Shown in pieces: positions 27,316 through 36,472 of a stretch of 46,138 bases of DNA. The notes below the pieces were generated by a model. The model was not told the DNA's origin, made no database searches, and worked only from the letters and a program-made list of their open reading frames with translations. The stretch is taken from the NCBI GenBank assembly GCA_934533135.1, contig CAKTBG010000023.1, positions 1 to 46,138 of the forward strand, written 5' to 3'. The translations under genes were made by a program, and so were the position numbers. Position 1 is the stretch's first letter; the number at the start of each line of letters is the position of its first letter. Origin of the DNA: an uncultured Faecalibacterium sp. Lineage in GTDB: Bacteria > Bacillota > Clostridia > Oscillospirales > Ruminococcaceae.

Positions 27316-28734
27316 TTACCAAAGGTTTGCCGTCTCATTGTAGAGACCCTCGTAGCTCTTGGCGGAGACATCCCAGCCAAAGTCGCACTCCATGACGTGC
27401 TTGACGAGGTTGTGCCAGTTTTCCTTGTTGTTGTAAGCGTCCTGTGCGCGGCAGCAGGCGTCGTACAGCTCATGCGAGCTGTATCCGGCAAAGGTGAAGC
27501 CGTTGCCGTCGCCCATGGTGGAGTCGTGGATGGAGTCGCGCAGGCCGCCGGTCTCGCGGATGATGGGAGGCGTACCATAACGGCAGGCCACCATCTGTGC
27601 CAGACCGCACGGCTCGCTCTTGGAAGGCATGATGAAAGCATCCGCACCGGCGTAGATCTCCTGCGACAGGGCAGGCTCAAAGCCGATGTAGGTTCCGACA
27701 CGGCCCGGATGACGGGCGCACAGATCGGAGAAGAAGCTCTCATACTGGTTCTCGCCGCTGCCAAGGACGACCAGCTGGATGCCGCGGTCCACCAGACCAT
27801 CGGCAACGCTCTGCACAAGGTCAAAGCCCTTCATACCGACCATGCGGCTGACCATACCAAAGACCGGGCTGCCGTCCTGATGCAGGCCAAACTTCTCCTG
27901 CAGAGCCTTCTTGCAGGCCGCCTTGCCCTCCTCGAAATTCTCGATGCTGTAGTTGAAGGGGATGTTGGGGTCGGTGGCCGGGTTGTTTGCGTCCATGTCG
28001 ATGCCGTTCAGGATGCCGCACAGCTTATACTGCTTCTCGCGGAGCAGTGCGTCCAGACCGTAGCTGAACCACGGGTCAAGGATCTCCTGCGCATAGGTGG
28101 GGCTGACGGTGGTGATCTTGTCGGCGGTCTCGATGGCACCCTTCATGAAGTTGGCGCAGCCGTCGTACTCCAGAATGTGCTGGTCGCGGTGGCCGATGCC
28201 GCAGGTGTCCTCAAGGATGTCGGTGCCGTACTTGCCCTGATATGCGATGTTGTGGATGGTGAAGATGGTCTTGATCCGGTTGAACTTGTCGAGGTGGCGA
28301 TAGTACAGGTTCAGGTAGACGGGAACCAGTGCGGTCTGCCAGTCGTTGCAGTTGATGATATCGGGGGTAAAGTCGATGTAGAACAGGGTCTCGAGGACAG
28401 CGCGGGAGAAGAATGCAAACCGCTCGCCGTCATCGTAGAAGCCATACAGCCCGCGACGCTTGAAGTAATACTCGTTGTCGAGGAAGTAGTAAGTCACCCC
28501 GTTGACCTCGGCCTTGAACAGGCCGCAGTACTGGCTGCGCCAGCCCACCGGAACCGAGTAATTGGTGACATATTCCAGTTGATCGCGGAACTTCAGATCG
28601 CCGTACAGCGGCATGATGACCCGGGCGTCCACGCCGTCCTTGACCAGAGCCTTAGGCAGAGAGCCTGCCACATCTGCCAGACCGCCGGACTTGGCAAAGG
28701 GGGTCGCTTCCGAAGCAGCATAGAGGATTTTCAT
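27316..28734 (-). CDS. glgA: Glycogen synthase (ADP-glucose)
   Basis: 472 residues, GT5 family. N-terminal 'EATPFAKSGGLADVAGSLPK' holds the KxGGL ADP-glucose motif; 'TIHNIAYQG', 'ILNGIDMD', 'VSRMVGMKGFDL' and 'MPSKSEPCGLAQM' follow, the last with the catalytic-site glutamate. It extends alpha-1,4-glucan from ADP-glucose. ATG at 28734 has AAAGGAG upstream; the reading frame's extension to 28800 only crosses a repeat-like GC-rich spacer. Last gene of glgB-C-D-A. Confidence 0.97.
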   Translation of the reverse strand: MKILYAASEATPFAKSGGLADVAGSLPKALVKDGVDARVIMPLYGDLKFRDQLEYVTNYSVPVGWRSQYCGLFKAEVNGVTYYFLDNEYYFKRRGLYGFYDDGERFAFFSRAVLETLFYIDFTPDIINCNDWQTALVPVYLNLYYRHLDKFNRIKTIFTIHNIAYQGKYGTDILEDTCGIGHRDQHILEYDGCANFMKGAIETADKITTVSPTYAQEILDPWFSYGLDALLREKQYKLCGILNGIDMDANNPATDPNIPFNYSIENFEEGKAACKKALQEKFGLHQDGSPVFGMVSRMVGMKGFDLVQSVADGLVDRGIQLVVLGSGENQYESFFSDLCARHPGRVGTYIGFEPALSQEIYAGADAFIMPSKSEPCGLAQMVACRYGTPPIIRETGGLRDSIHDSTMGDGNGFTFAGYSSHELYDACCRAQDAYNNKENWHNLVKHVMECDFGWDVSAKSYEGLYNETANLW

Positions 28735-28880
28735 GGGATCGCTCCTTTCAAAAAAGAGATGGATCGTTTCCCCGCGAACAGAAAGAGCGGGCGGAGGCAC
28801 AAGCTGCCCCCGCCCCTCTTTGAGAGGGGCTACCGGGGAGGGAGCCGCCCCTGTGAAAAAGTCAGAGAAAGATCATCCGT
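28735..28880. other. glgD-glgA intergenic spacer with GC-rich hairpin
   Basis: Contains CCCCTCT/AGAGGGG and CGGGG/CCCCG inverted repeats (about 28795-28855). It resembles a second kind of intergenic palindrome, different from the CCCTCTC family. No gene is seen; it may tune relative glgA expression. Confidence 0.4.
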
Positions 28881-30008
28881 TCAGACGGTGTGGTTCTTCT
28901 GAACATAGACCGGGAAGCTCTCGGTGCCGGACAGCTTCTTGCCTGCGGTGATGCGAACGTTCTTGTCGGTCACAACGCAGTCCAGCTGGGCATCCGCTTC
29001 CACGATGGTATCCTGCATCAGGACGCAGTTCTTGACGACGGCACCCTTCTTGACCTTGACGCCGCGGAAGAGCACGCAGTTCTCCACCGTGCCCTCGATG
29101 ATGCAGCCGTCTGCCAGCAGAGACTTGCTGACGTTGGAGCCGGTGACATAGCGGGTGGGGTTGTCGTCGCGGATCTTGGTGTAGATGGGGCTCTTCTTGG
29201 GGAAGAGGGCGTCCAGATTCTTCTCGTCGATCAGCTTCAGGTTCTCGTCGAAGTAGCTCTTCATATCGCAGATATGCGCCACATAGCCGGTGTACTCCAC
29301 GCCGTGAACGTTGAGGATGTTGACGTTGTGTGCCAGAATATCGCGCTCGAAGTAGATCAGACCGCGGGCGGTAGCGTCCTTGACCAGCTTGATCAGGGTC
29401 TCACGCTCCAGCACATAGATGTTCAGGTCGAGGTTCTGGATGCCGGGGCGATAGTCGTTGAACAGCAGCTCGGTCACGCGGCCGTCGGCATCGACGGTCA
29501 GGGTGTAGTTGTCGTTCTTGCGGCCCTCGGGGATCTCGGTCTTCTGGTAAGCGACGGTCACATCGGCACCGCTGGCCTGATGTGCAGCCAGCAGCGCGTT
29601 GAAGTCGTAGTTGATGGCGATGTTGGCATCGCACAGGATCACATACCGCTCCTTCTGATTTTCAAGGAAGCTCAGGATGGAGCCCAGTGCCTCCACACGG
29701 CCGGAGTAGATGCGGACGCCCTTCTCTGCAAAGGGCGGAACGATGTTCAGGCCGCCGTGCCGACGTGCCATATCCCATTCACGGCCGGTGCCCAGATGAT
29801 CCATCAGGGAGTGGTAGTTCTTGCGCACCACGATGGAAACATTGGAGATGCCGCAGTTGGCCATGCTGGACAGCATAAAGTCCACCATGCGGTAACGGCC
29901 TGCAAACGGGATCGAAGCCATGGCACGCTCGGTGACCAGCTCCGGTACGGTGTTATCATAGCTGTTGGGGAAAATGATGCCCAACGCATTGTTGTTCTGG
30001 CTCAGCAT
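28881..30008 (-). CDS. glgD: GlgD, non-canonical ADP-glucose pyrophosphorylase-like subunit
   Basis: 375 residues. Nucleotidyltransferase N-domain ('[20 protein letters not shown]') and left-handed beta-helix C-domain ('[20 protein letters not shown]') as in GlgC, but the N-terminal loop is '[11 protein letters not shown]', lacking the GGxGxRL catalytic motif seen in GlgC. In Firmicutes GlgD is a regulatory partner that boosts GlgC activity. Its ATG overlaps the glgC stop codon by 7 bp. Confidence 0.95.
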   Translation of the reverse strand: MLSQNNNALGIIFPNSYDNTVPELVTERAMASIPFAGRYRMVDFMLSSMANCGISNVSIVVRKNYHSLMDHLGTGREWDMARRHGGLNIVPPFAEKGVRIYSGRVEALGSILSFLENQKERYVILCDANIAINYDFNALLAAHQASGADVTVAYQKTEIPEGRKNDNYTLTVDADGRVTELLFNDYRPGIQNLDLNIYVLERETLIKLVKDATARGLIYFERDILAHNVNILNVHGVEYTGYVAHICDMKSYFDENLKLIDEKNLDALFPKKSPIYTKIRDDNPTRYVTGSNVSKSLLADGCIIEGTVENCVLFRGVKVKKGAVVKNCVLMQDTIVEADAQLDCVVTDKNVRITAGKKLSGTESFPVYVQKNHTV

Positions 30009-31195
30009 ACTTCCTCGCCCTCCTTGACGGATTCAAATACTTTGGCACCCTCTTTGACGGTGGCACCTGCGCCGATGGTCAAGCCGGTACCCACGTGTGC
30101 GATGGGGCCATCGCCGCCGATGGTCGCGCCTGCACCGACCTTGACATCTTCGGCCAGAATGCAGCGTTTGACCACCGCACCGGCCTTGACCACGACACCA
30201 TCCATCAGGACGGCATCCTCAACGGTTGCACCCTCTTCGACCACGACACCGGCACTCAGCACCGAGTGCTTGACGCTGCCGTAGATCTTGCAGCCCTCGG
30301 TGATCAGCGAATCCTGCACGACAGCGCGGGGGCCGATCTTCTGGGCGGGCAGCACCGGGTTGCGGCTGTAGATCTTCCACTTCTCGTCGAAGATATCAAT
30401 GCCGGAGTTCTCGGGATCGAGGACTTCCATGTTGGCTTCCCACAGGCTGTCGATGGTGCCGACGTCGCGCCAGTAGCCGGAGAAGTGATAGGCATACATC
30501 TTGCGGCCATCCCGCAGCAGAGCCGGGATGATGTTCATGCCAAAGTCGTTCTTGGAGTTGGGGTCTGCCTCGTCCTCTTCCAGATACTTCTTCAGGACGT
30601 CCCAGTTGAAGATGTAGATGCCCATGGATGCCAGATTGGACTTGGGCACCGGGGGCTTCTCCTGAAATTCGGTGATCCGGTCATCCTCATCGGCGACCAT
30701 CAGGCCGAAGCGGGAAGCTTCCTTCCAGTCCACTTCCATGACGGCCACCGAGAACTCCGCGCCCTTCTCCTTGTGGAAGCGGAGGAAGTCGGCATAGTCC
30801 TGCTTGCAGATCTGGTCGCCGGACAGGATGATGACATACTCGGGATCGTAGTTGTCGATGAAGCTGATGTTCTGGTAGATGGCGTTTGCCGTGCCCTTGT
30901 ACCAGTCGGTGCCCTTGGCCTGCTCGTAAGGGGGCAGGGTGTGGACGCCGCCGTAGAGACGGTCGAGATCCCAGGGCTGGCCATTGCCGATGTACTCGTT
31001 CAGCTTCTGGGGCTGATACTGGGTCGCGATGCCAACGGTATCAATGTTGGAGTTGACGCAGTTGGACAGCGGGAAGTCCACGATGCGGTATTTGCCGCCG
31101 AAGGACACCGCGGGTTTTGCCGTTTTCTGTGTCAGCGCGTACAAGCGCGAGCCACGTCCGCCGGCAAGGATCATTGCCACAATTTCTTTTGCCAT
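30002..31195 (-). CDS. glgC: Glucose-1-phosphate adenylyltransferase
   Basis: 397 residues. Catalytic loop '[20 protein letters not shown]', '[20 protein letters not shown]', substrate-site '[20 protein letters not shown]' and '[15 protein letters not shown]' are intact, with a C-terminal beta-helix. It makes ADP-glucose, the committed step of glycogen synthesis, likely with GlgD as a heterotetramer. ATG 31195 follows AAAGGGGAG; an upstream ATG-like extension to 31219 contains that site, so is rejected. Confidence 0.97.
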   Translation of the reverse strand: MAKEIVAMILAGGRGSRLYALTQKTAKPAVSFGGKYRIVDFPLSNCVNSNIDTVGIATQYQPQKLNEYIGNGQPWDLDRLYGGVHTLPPYEQAKGTDWYKGTANAIYQNISFIDNYDPEYVIILSGDQICKQDYADFLRFHKEKGAEFSVAVMEVDWKEASRFGLMVADEDDRITEFQEKPPVPKSNLASMGIYIFNWDVLKKYLEEDEADPNSKNDFGMNIIPALLRDGRKMYAYHFSGYWRDVGTIDSLWEANMEVLDPENSGIDIFDEKWKIYSRNPVLPAQKIGPRAVVQDSLITEGCKIYGSVKHSVLSAGVVVEEGATVEDAVLMDGVVVKAGAVVKRCILAEDVKVGAGATIGGDGPIAHVGTGLTIGAGATVKEGAKVFESVKEGEEVC

Positions 31196-31268
31196 AGCTT
31201 TATTCTCCCCTTTAAACATTTCCTGAATTTTAGTGGAAATGGTTCAACAATGTTCTGTGCGTTCGGGA

Positions 31269-33458
31269 TCACTCTTTCGGCTCCGTGGTCTTTTTGGCGC
31301 GGGGCTTGCGGGTGGTCTTGGCCGGGGTCTTATCCGGCTCGGCCGGTTTCTCCGCCTTGGGCTTGGCGGCACGCTTGGCCGGGGTCTTCTTGGCAGGCGT
31401 CTCCGCTTTTTCGGCCTTGGCTGCCTTGGGGGTCTTTGCGGCCTTCTCCGCCTTGGCGGGCTTTTCTGCCTTCGCGGTCTTGGCAGCGGTCTTCTTGGCG
31501 GCGGGCTTTTTCTCCGCAGCCTTTTCCTCGGCCGTCTTGCGGGCTGCGCGTTTTGCCGGCACCTCGAAGTAGAGTGTACTCATGGGCGGCAGGGTAATGG
31601 TGATGCTCTGCTCAAAGCCATGGAGCGGCTTTTTCTTGGTGCGGACCGCCTTGTTGTGTACGGTGCCTGCGCCGCCGAATTCCACGTCGTCGCTGTTCAG
31701 CACCTCTTTGTAGGTGCCGGAGACCGGTGCGCCGAGGGTGTACCCCTCGCGGAGGACCGGGTTGAAGTTGCAGACCACAAGGATCTGCTTGCCCGCGGCG
31801 TCCTTGCGCAGGAAGGCCACGACGCTCTGTTTGGAATCGTCGGGCACGATCCACTGGAAGCCTTCCCAGCTGTAGTCGATCTGCCAGAACGCCGGATGCT
31901 CTTTGTAGAACTTATTCAGGGTCTTCACATAGGTCTGCAGCTCGGTGTGCTTCTCGTAGCCCAGCAGCATCCAGTCCAGCTGCTTTGCTTCGTTCCACTC
32001 GGCAAACTGGCCGAACTCCTGCCCCATGAAGAGCAGCTTTTTGCCCGGGTGCGCCAGCATATAGCCGAAGAAGGTGCGCAGATTGGCAAACTTGGCTTCG
32101 TACTCGCCGGGCATCTTGTTGATGAGGCTGCCCTTGCCATGCACGACCTCGTCGTGGCTGATGGGCAGGACAAAGTTCTCGCTGAAGGCGTAGAAGAAGC
32201 TGAAGGTCACTTTGTTGTGGTTTCCGGCGCGGAAGAGCGGGTCGGTCTTCATGTAGCTGAGCATATCGTTCATCCAGCCCATGTTCCACTTGAAGTTGAA
32301 GCCCAGACCGCCGTCGGACGCGGGCTTGGTGACCAGCGGCCACGCCGTGGACTCCTCGGCGATCATGTACTTGTGGGGATGACGCCCCAGCACGGTGTTG
32401 TTCAGCTTGCGCAGGAAGGCCACCGCCTCAAGGTTCTCTTTGCCGCCGTCTTTGTTCGGCTCCCACTCGCCCTGCTTGCGGTTGTAATCCAGATAGAGCA
32501 TCGAAGCCACAGCGTCCACCCGCAGGCCGTCGATGTGGTACTGCTCCAGCCAGTAGAGCGCACTGGAGATCAGGAAGCTCTGGACCTCACTGCGGCCGAA
32601 GTCGAACACCATGGTGCCCCACTCCTTGTGCTCGCCGCGCTTGGGGTTCGGATCCTCATAGCAGGGCTCGCCGTCAAACCGATACAGGCCGAACTGATCC
32701 TTGGGGAAGTGGGCGGGCACCCAGTCCATGATGACGCCGATGCCGGCGGCATGGAGCTTATCCACAAAGGCCATGAGATCCTTGGGGGTACCGTAGCGGC
32801 TGGTGGGGGCAAAATAGCCCGTGACCTGATAGCCCCAGCTGCCGTCGAAGGGGTACTCCATGACGGGCAGCAGCTCCACATGGGTATAGCCCATGTCGGT
32901 GATGTACGGGATCAGCTGATCGGCCAGCTCGGAGTAATTGTAGGGCACATTGCCCTCCTTCATCTTCCAGCTGCCGGCGTGCATCTCGTAGATGTTCATC
33001 GGGCCGTTGATCACGTCCACTTTCTTCTGGGCTTCCTGCCATGCGTCGTCGTGCCAGACGAAGCCGTTCAGGTCAAAGACCTTGCTGCCGTTGGACGGGC
33101 GGGTCTCGGCGTGGAACGCATAGGGGTCGGCCTTGTAGACCAGATCCCCGGCGCGGGTGGTGACACAGTATTTGTAAACGTCGTATTCCTTCATGCCCGG
33201 GATAAACAGCTCCCAGATCGAATCGCCATCGACCTTGCGCATCGGGTGGCTGCCCGGCTTCCAGCTATTGAAGTCGCCCACCACGCTGATGGCCACTGCG
33301 TGCGGAGCCCAGACGCGGAACACCACGCCCGTCTCGCCTGCCCGCTGCTCGATGTGCGCACCAAAATAGCGGTACGCCTCGCAGTTGTTGCCCTGCTTGA
33401 ACAGGTATACCGGAAGATCAGAAGGATTTCCGTTGATCTTTTCGTCAGTCGGTTTCAT
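31269..33458 (-). CDS. glgB: Glycogen branching enzyme with Lys/Ala/Pro-rich C-terminal tail
   Basis: 729 residues. CBM48 ('VVFRVWAPHAVAISVVGDFN'), then a GH13 barrel with nucleophile region 'GLRVDAVASMLYLDY', acid/base 'MIAEESTAWP' and 'PISHDEVVHGKGS', and a C-terminal beta domain ending 'PPMSTLYFEVP' near residue 634, where family members normally stop. After it come about 95 residues of almost only Lys, Ala, Pro, Thr and Glu (about 28 Lys), resembling histone-H1-like tails. It makes alpha-1,6 branches. First gene of the glg operon; ATG follows GGAGGAG. Confidence 0.95.
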   Translation of the reverse strand: MKPTDEKINGNPSDLPVYLFKQGNNCEAYRYFGAHIEQRAGETGVVFRVWAPHAVAISVVGDFNSWKPGSHPMRKVDGDSIWELFIPGMKEYDVYKYCVTTRAGDLVYKADPYAFHAETRPSNGSKVFDLNGFVWHDDAWQEAQKKVDVINGPMNIYEMHAGSWKMKEGNVPYNYSELADQLIPYITDMGYTHVELLPVMEYPFDGSWGYQVTGYFAPTSRYGTPKDLMAFVDKLHAAGIGVIMDWVPAHFPKDQFGLYRFDGEPCYEDPNPKRGEHKEWGTMVFDFGRSEVQSFLISSALYWLEQYHIDGLRVDAVASMLYLDYNRKQGEWEPNKDGGKENLEAVAFLRKLNNTVLGRHPHKYMIAEESTAWPLVTKPASDGGLGFNFKWNMGWMNDMLSYMKTDPLFRAGNHNKVTFSFFYAFSENFVLPISHDEVVHGKGSLINKMPGEYEAKFANLRTFFGYMLAHPGKKLLFMGQEFGQFAEWNEAKQLDWMLLGYEKHTELQTYVKTLNKFYKEHPAFWQIDYSWEGFQWIVPDDSKQSVVAFLRKDAAGKQILVVCNFNPVLREGYTLGAPVSGTYKEVLNSDDVEFGGAGTVHNKAVRTKKKPLHGFEQSITITLPPMSTLYFEVPAKRAARKTAEEKAAEKKPAAKKTAAKTAKAEKPAKAEKAAKTPKAAKAEKAETPAKKTPAKRAAKPKAEKPAEPDKTPAKTTRKPRAKKTTEPKE

Positions 33459-33473
33459 AAACAGCTCCTCCCC

Positions 33474-33498
33474 GTACAGACTGGGGAACAGTCTGTAC
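33474..33498. promoter_or_regulatory. Perfect palindrome in the glgB 5' leader
   Basis: 10-bp arms GTACAGACTG/CAGTCTGTAC around a 5-nt GGGAA loop, starting about 8 nt after the predicted transcription start and ending just before the ribosome-binding site. Could be an mRNA-stabilising hairpin or a repressor operator. Confidence 0.6.
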
Positions 33499-33511
33499 CT
33501 TTTACTCTCTT

Positions 33512-33540
33512 ATATTAAAGATTTTTGAAACAATTTGCAA
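33512..33540 (-). promoter_or_regulatory. Promoter of the glycogen operon
   Basis: Minus strand: -35 TTGCAA (33535-33540), 17-bp spacer, -10 TAATAT (33512-33517). The region beyond (33541-33650) is AT-rich and holds no gene. Confidence 0.7.
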
Positions 33541-33648
33541 GGCTTTTTCCGGAAAATGTACCATAAACTTTTCGTCGATATTTTTCTGATATATACAACA
33601 TAGCCAATTTTCAACAAGAAATATGGTGAATCCTGACAATTTCTTGGC

Positions 33649-33702
33649 AAAAAAGAAACATCCGCCCCCTTTTCGCAGCTTTTGCGAAGTGGGGAGCGGA
33701 TG
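33649..33702 (-). terminator. Intrinsic terminator of the G5/3D gene
   Basis: Minus strand: CATCCGC-CCCC stem (33659-33669 with 33691-33702) plus inner TTCGCA/TGCGAA, followed by TTTCTTTTTT. Confidence 0.88.
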
Positions 33703-33746
33703 CTCTTTGCGTATTCTTGATGTTGATTTTACGGATTGCGGACGCC

Positions 33747-34787
33747 TCAGTTCACCACATAAACGTTGACCTGAATGGCTCCGTTGATGACCGACTCGGC
33801 ATACGTCTCATAGAACAGATCCACAAGGATCTGGCCGTTCTGCAGGGCGATGCCGGTATCGGTGGCCACCGCATAGCCGTAGACAAAGCTGCCGTCGGTG
33901 GACGTGATATACAGCAGGGTGCCGTAAGGGATGACGCTGGGATCGACGGCCACCGTGCCGTAGCCCAGCCCCAGCCCCGAAGAACCCTTGCCGCTCTTGG
34001 AATAATAGCCGGTCGCCTTGCCGGTGAGGACTTTCTGGTAAGAGCTGGGGGCATTGGTGGTGCCGTCCGGCCCGGTCACCGGCGAGACGGGTGCGCCTGC
34101 GCCGTAGGTCTTGATGACGTGGGTCTTGGGCTCCACGGTGGTGGTCACATCCACGACCGTGCTGTTTTCCAGCTCACCGTCCACATAGCGATCCCGGGTG
34201 GTCACCGTCTGCTGGCCTTCCGAGCCGTGCTGCAGGGTGGTGGCACGCTTGGTGTTGCGGAAGTAAAGGCTGGTGTAGACATAGGATGTTTCGTAGGGGA
34301 TGGTCTGGGTCTCGACCCGGTCGAAGTAATCGACCCGGTGGACGACGATGTTCTCGCCCATGGTGACCGGCTGATCCAGAGCCGGTTCCGTGTAGTCCTC
34401 GGGATCCAGCGTGATGCCGGCGCGTTCGAGTGCGTCGGCCACCGTGCCGTAGAGCATCCTGACCGGATACTCCTGCCCGTCGGCCTGAATGGTAACGGCG
34501 AAGACGCGGTCGAGGCTCAGCGAGGCAAGGCTGCCGCTGAACGCGGTGTAATAGGTGGTGTTCTGATCTGCTGCAGACAGACCCATTGCGCGGGCGGCAA
34601 CGCCCTCTGCGGGGAGGGCGGCCGTCTGTACGGTATTGGAGTCGGTGACGTAGGTCAGCCGCAGATCCGCGGCGGTCACGGTCAGCGTGAAAGCAAGGCA
34701 CACGACCATGACGCAGAACGCCAGCACACGGGGAGAGACTGCGCGGGCGCAGTCAGACAATGCTTTTTTCAATTTGACGGAAGCGAT
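33747..34787 (-). CDS. Secreted DUF348-G5-3D domain cell-wall protein
   Basis: About 346 residues. A short basic N-terminus and one membrane/signal segment ('VLAFCVMVVCLAFTLTVTAA') precede a DUF348-like region ('YGTVADALERAGITLDPEDY'), a G5 domain, and a C-terminal 3D domain with its three aspartates ('VAVDPSVIPYGT', 'VATDTG', 'VDLF'). This resembles B. subtilis YabE/YocH, peptidoglycan-binding lytic or remodelling proteins. The start is odd: the only good site, GAGAGGAG, lies 9 nt before an ATC codon (34787). TTG 34796 is adjacent to it and TTG 34772 is too far; ATG 34898 would translate the structured leader. Own promoter and terminator. Confidence 0.85.
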   Translation of the reverse strand: MASVKLKKALSDCARAVSPRVLAFCVMVVCLAFTLTVTAADLRLTYVTDSNTVQTAALPAEGVAARAMGLSAADQNTTYYTAFSGSLASLSLDRVFAVTIQADGQEYPVRMLYGTVADALERAGITLDPEDYTEPALDQPVTMGENIVVHRVDYFDRVETQTIPYETSYVYTSLYFRNTKRATTLQHGSEGQQTVTTRDRYVDGELENSTVVDVTTTVEPKTHVIKTYGAGAPVSPVTGPDGTTNAPSSYQKVLTGKATGYYSKSGKGSSGLGLGYGTVAVDPSVIPYGTLLYITSTDGSFVYGYAVATDTGIALQNGQILVDLFYETYAESVINGAIQVNVYVVN

Positions 34788-34954
34788 ACGAGACAACTCC
34801 TCTCTTTTTACAGTTTGGAATACGCTGCGGACGATCCTTCTGCTGTCCGCTCTGGGCGCAGGTCTTTGCCTGTGCCCGGGCCGCAAGGGATGCGGCATTT
34901 TACATCTTTTCTCGTAAAATTTAGACGCTGCAACGTATGTTGGTACGTTGAGCG
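34788..34954 (-). promoter_or_regulatory. Structured leader of the G5/3D gene
   Basis: Three successive hairpins: GCCGCA/TGCGGC, GGGC-CAGG/CCTG-GCCC and GCGGAC/GTCCGC, followed by the GAGAGGAG site. Cell-wall hydrolase genes of this kind are often preceded by c-di-AMP (ydaO) riboswitches, but I do not see that consensus. Confidence 0.45.
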
Positions 34955-34960
34955 CGGACT

Positions 34961-34989
34961 ATTTTAGCAGACAGCGGCCGATTTGTCAA
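34961..34989 (-). promoter_or_regulatory. Promoter of the G5/3D gene
   Basis: Minus strand: -35 TTGACA (34984-34989), 17-bp spacer, -10 TAAAAT (34961-34966); predicted start about 34954. Confidence 0.85.
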
Positions 34990-35429
34990 ATCCGGGTCAA
35001 GCCATTTGATAGTTTGTTAACATACTTTTTTGTACATTTTGCACAGTGTTTTCTCGAAAAAGACCCATTTTAAGGCGGTTCCTTCCGATTTTTCGCCCAA
35101 AAAAGAGCGATTTGTATTCATAATTTTTTAACATTTAAAATCTCATTTCTTCGTTGGGATACAACCAGATATTGGAACAATTTAGAAATGGCAAACTGTC
35201 TGCATCCAGCTGTTTTTCGGCTTTTTCCGCGCTTAATTCAGGTCGTATTTTTGCAGGGAAAAAGCCTTGAGTTTCTCTCCAGAAATTCCGGCTGGCAAAA
35301 TGCCGAAAGGCCAAAAAAACGCAATAAAAATGACCACACTTCCGCTGCCGCGCCACCTGCGCTACAATCGGCTTGCAACCGCCGCAGACTCCACCCCCGC
35401 GATCCTCAGATTCTGAAAAAGGAGGCTTT
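34990..35429. other. AT-rich intergenic region, no gene seen
   Basis: Between the divergent G5/3D gene and the phage-like cassette. It contains many A/T runs and short reading frames without ribosome-binding sites. A possible cassette promoter is TTCCGC (about 35340), 17 bp, TACAAT (35363-35368); its -35 is poor. Confidence 0.5.
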
Positions 35430-36404
35430 ATGGAAATTCAGATCAACCCCAAGGACTTCGGCGGAACCGAATTCCTTGCCCGCCCCAGCCAGCTCCACCT
35501 CGGCGCACAGAACGCCGTCGGCGTGGATCGGCTCACTTTCCGTCTGCCCGCAGCATGGAAGGATCTGGCCGTCACCTTCCACGTCCGGCACAGCGACGGC
35601 AGTCTGGCCGCGCCCCTTCTGCTGGACAGCAGCGGCTCCGTTCCGGTCAGCCGCGCCCTGACCGGCTGGACATCCGGCCAGTGGATGCTCTGCGCCGCCG
35701 GAACCGGCTACACGGCCTACACCCGCCCCGGCCGCTACGACGTCCACACGACCCTGCCGACGGACGGCACCGCTGAGGAGCCGCCCGCGTCTCTCTACGA
35801 GCAGTTTGTGGCGCAGGTGCTTGCCGACGCAGCACACGCTTCCGCCGACGCAGCACGGGCGGAGAAGGCTGCAGACCGCGTTTCCGGCGTCCTGCGCGAT
35901 CCTCTGTCTGCGCTCGTTCTGTCGCCTTACACCGTCCTCAGCGGCCCGGAGAAACTGACGGCCGACGGCGCAACGCTGACCCGGGATGGCACCCATGTGC
36001 GCCTTGCCGGGTCGGGCAGCACCGCAGCGGTCTGGCTCCTGCCCGACGGCACGGCAGACCGCCGCTTCCGGATCACCGGCCATTGCGCCGCGCTGACCGG
36101 CGGTGTCCGTCTCGTCCTGAACGGCACGACCAAAGCCCATCCGGACGAAACCGAGTACTATCCCTTGGCGACTCTCTCCGCCGGTGCGGACTTTGCCGTG
36201 ACGCTGGATCTGGCCGACTATCCCAACCTCGATCTGCGCGAGCCGCTGGACATCCGGTTTCTCTGCACCGCCGCAGCCAGCACCGCCGACCTCGAAGATC
36301 CGACCCTGTACCAGAAGACCGTTTCCTCCCGTTTCGTGGCAGAGAACGGCTCGACGCTGGGGGAGGTCCTGCAGCGGATCGAAGCAGAAATGAAACCGCT
36401 CTGA
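35430..36404 (+). CDS. Phage baseplate/tail-like protein
   Basis: 324 residues. The N-terminal ~115 residues are beta-rich ('LHLGAQNAVGVDRLTFRLPA', 'SGQWMLCAAGTGYTAYTRPG'), like the attachment domain of baseplate upper proteins of Firmicutes phages. An Ala-rich trimer-type coiled coil ('VLADAAHASADAARAEKAAD', about 130-150) forms a neck, and a beta-rich C-terminal head follows, ending in another helix. This resembles receptor-binding or tail proteins encoded just before holin and endolysin, which is exactly the context. ATG follows AAAAAGGAGG. The family call is from layout and context more than from a fixed motif. Confidence 0.65.
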   Translation: MEIQINPKDFGGTEFLARPSQLHLGAQNAVGVDRLTFRLPAAWKDLAVTFHVRHSDGSLAAPLLLDSSGSVPVSRALTGWTSGQWMLCAAGTGYTAYTRPGRYDVHTTLPTDGTAEEPPASLYEQFVAQVLADAAHASADAARAEKAADRVSGVLRDPLSALVLSPYTVLSGPEKLTADGATLTRDGTHVRLAGSGSTAAVWLLPDGTADRRFRITGHCAALTGGVRLVLNGTTKAHPDETEYYPLATLSAGADFAVTLDLADYPNLDLREPLDIRFLCTAAASTADLEDPTLYQKTVSSRFVAENGSTLGEVLQRIEAEMKPL

Positions 36405-36472
36405 TCCGCAGATCCATGACACAGGAACGCACAAAAAATGAACTTTGTTACAACCCTGAAAGGAGAAATGAA

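Noticed and set aside
28735..28880. Terminator between glgD and glgA
   Set aside because: GC-rich inverted repeats are present but no T-run follows on the minus strand, so it is listed only as a spacer feature.
35135..35356. 73-residue minus-strand reading frame in the AT-rich gap
   Set aside because: No ribosome-binding site, no family resemblance, and it lies in low-complexity upstream DNA.
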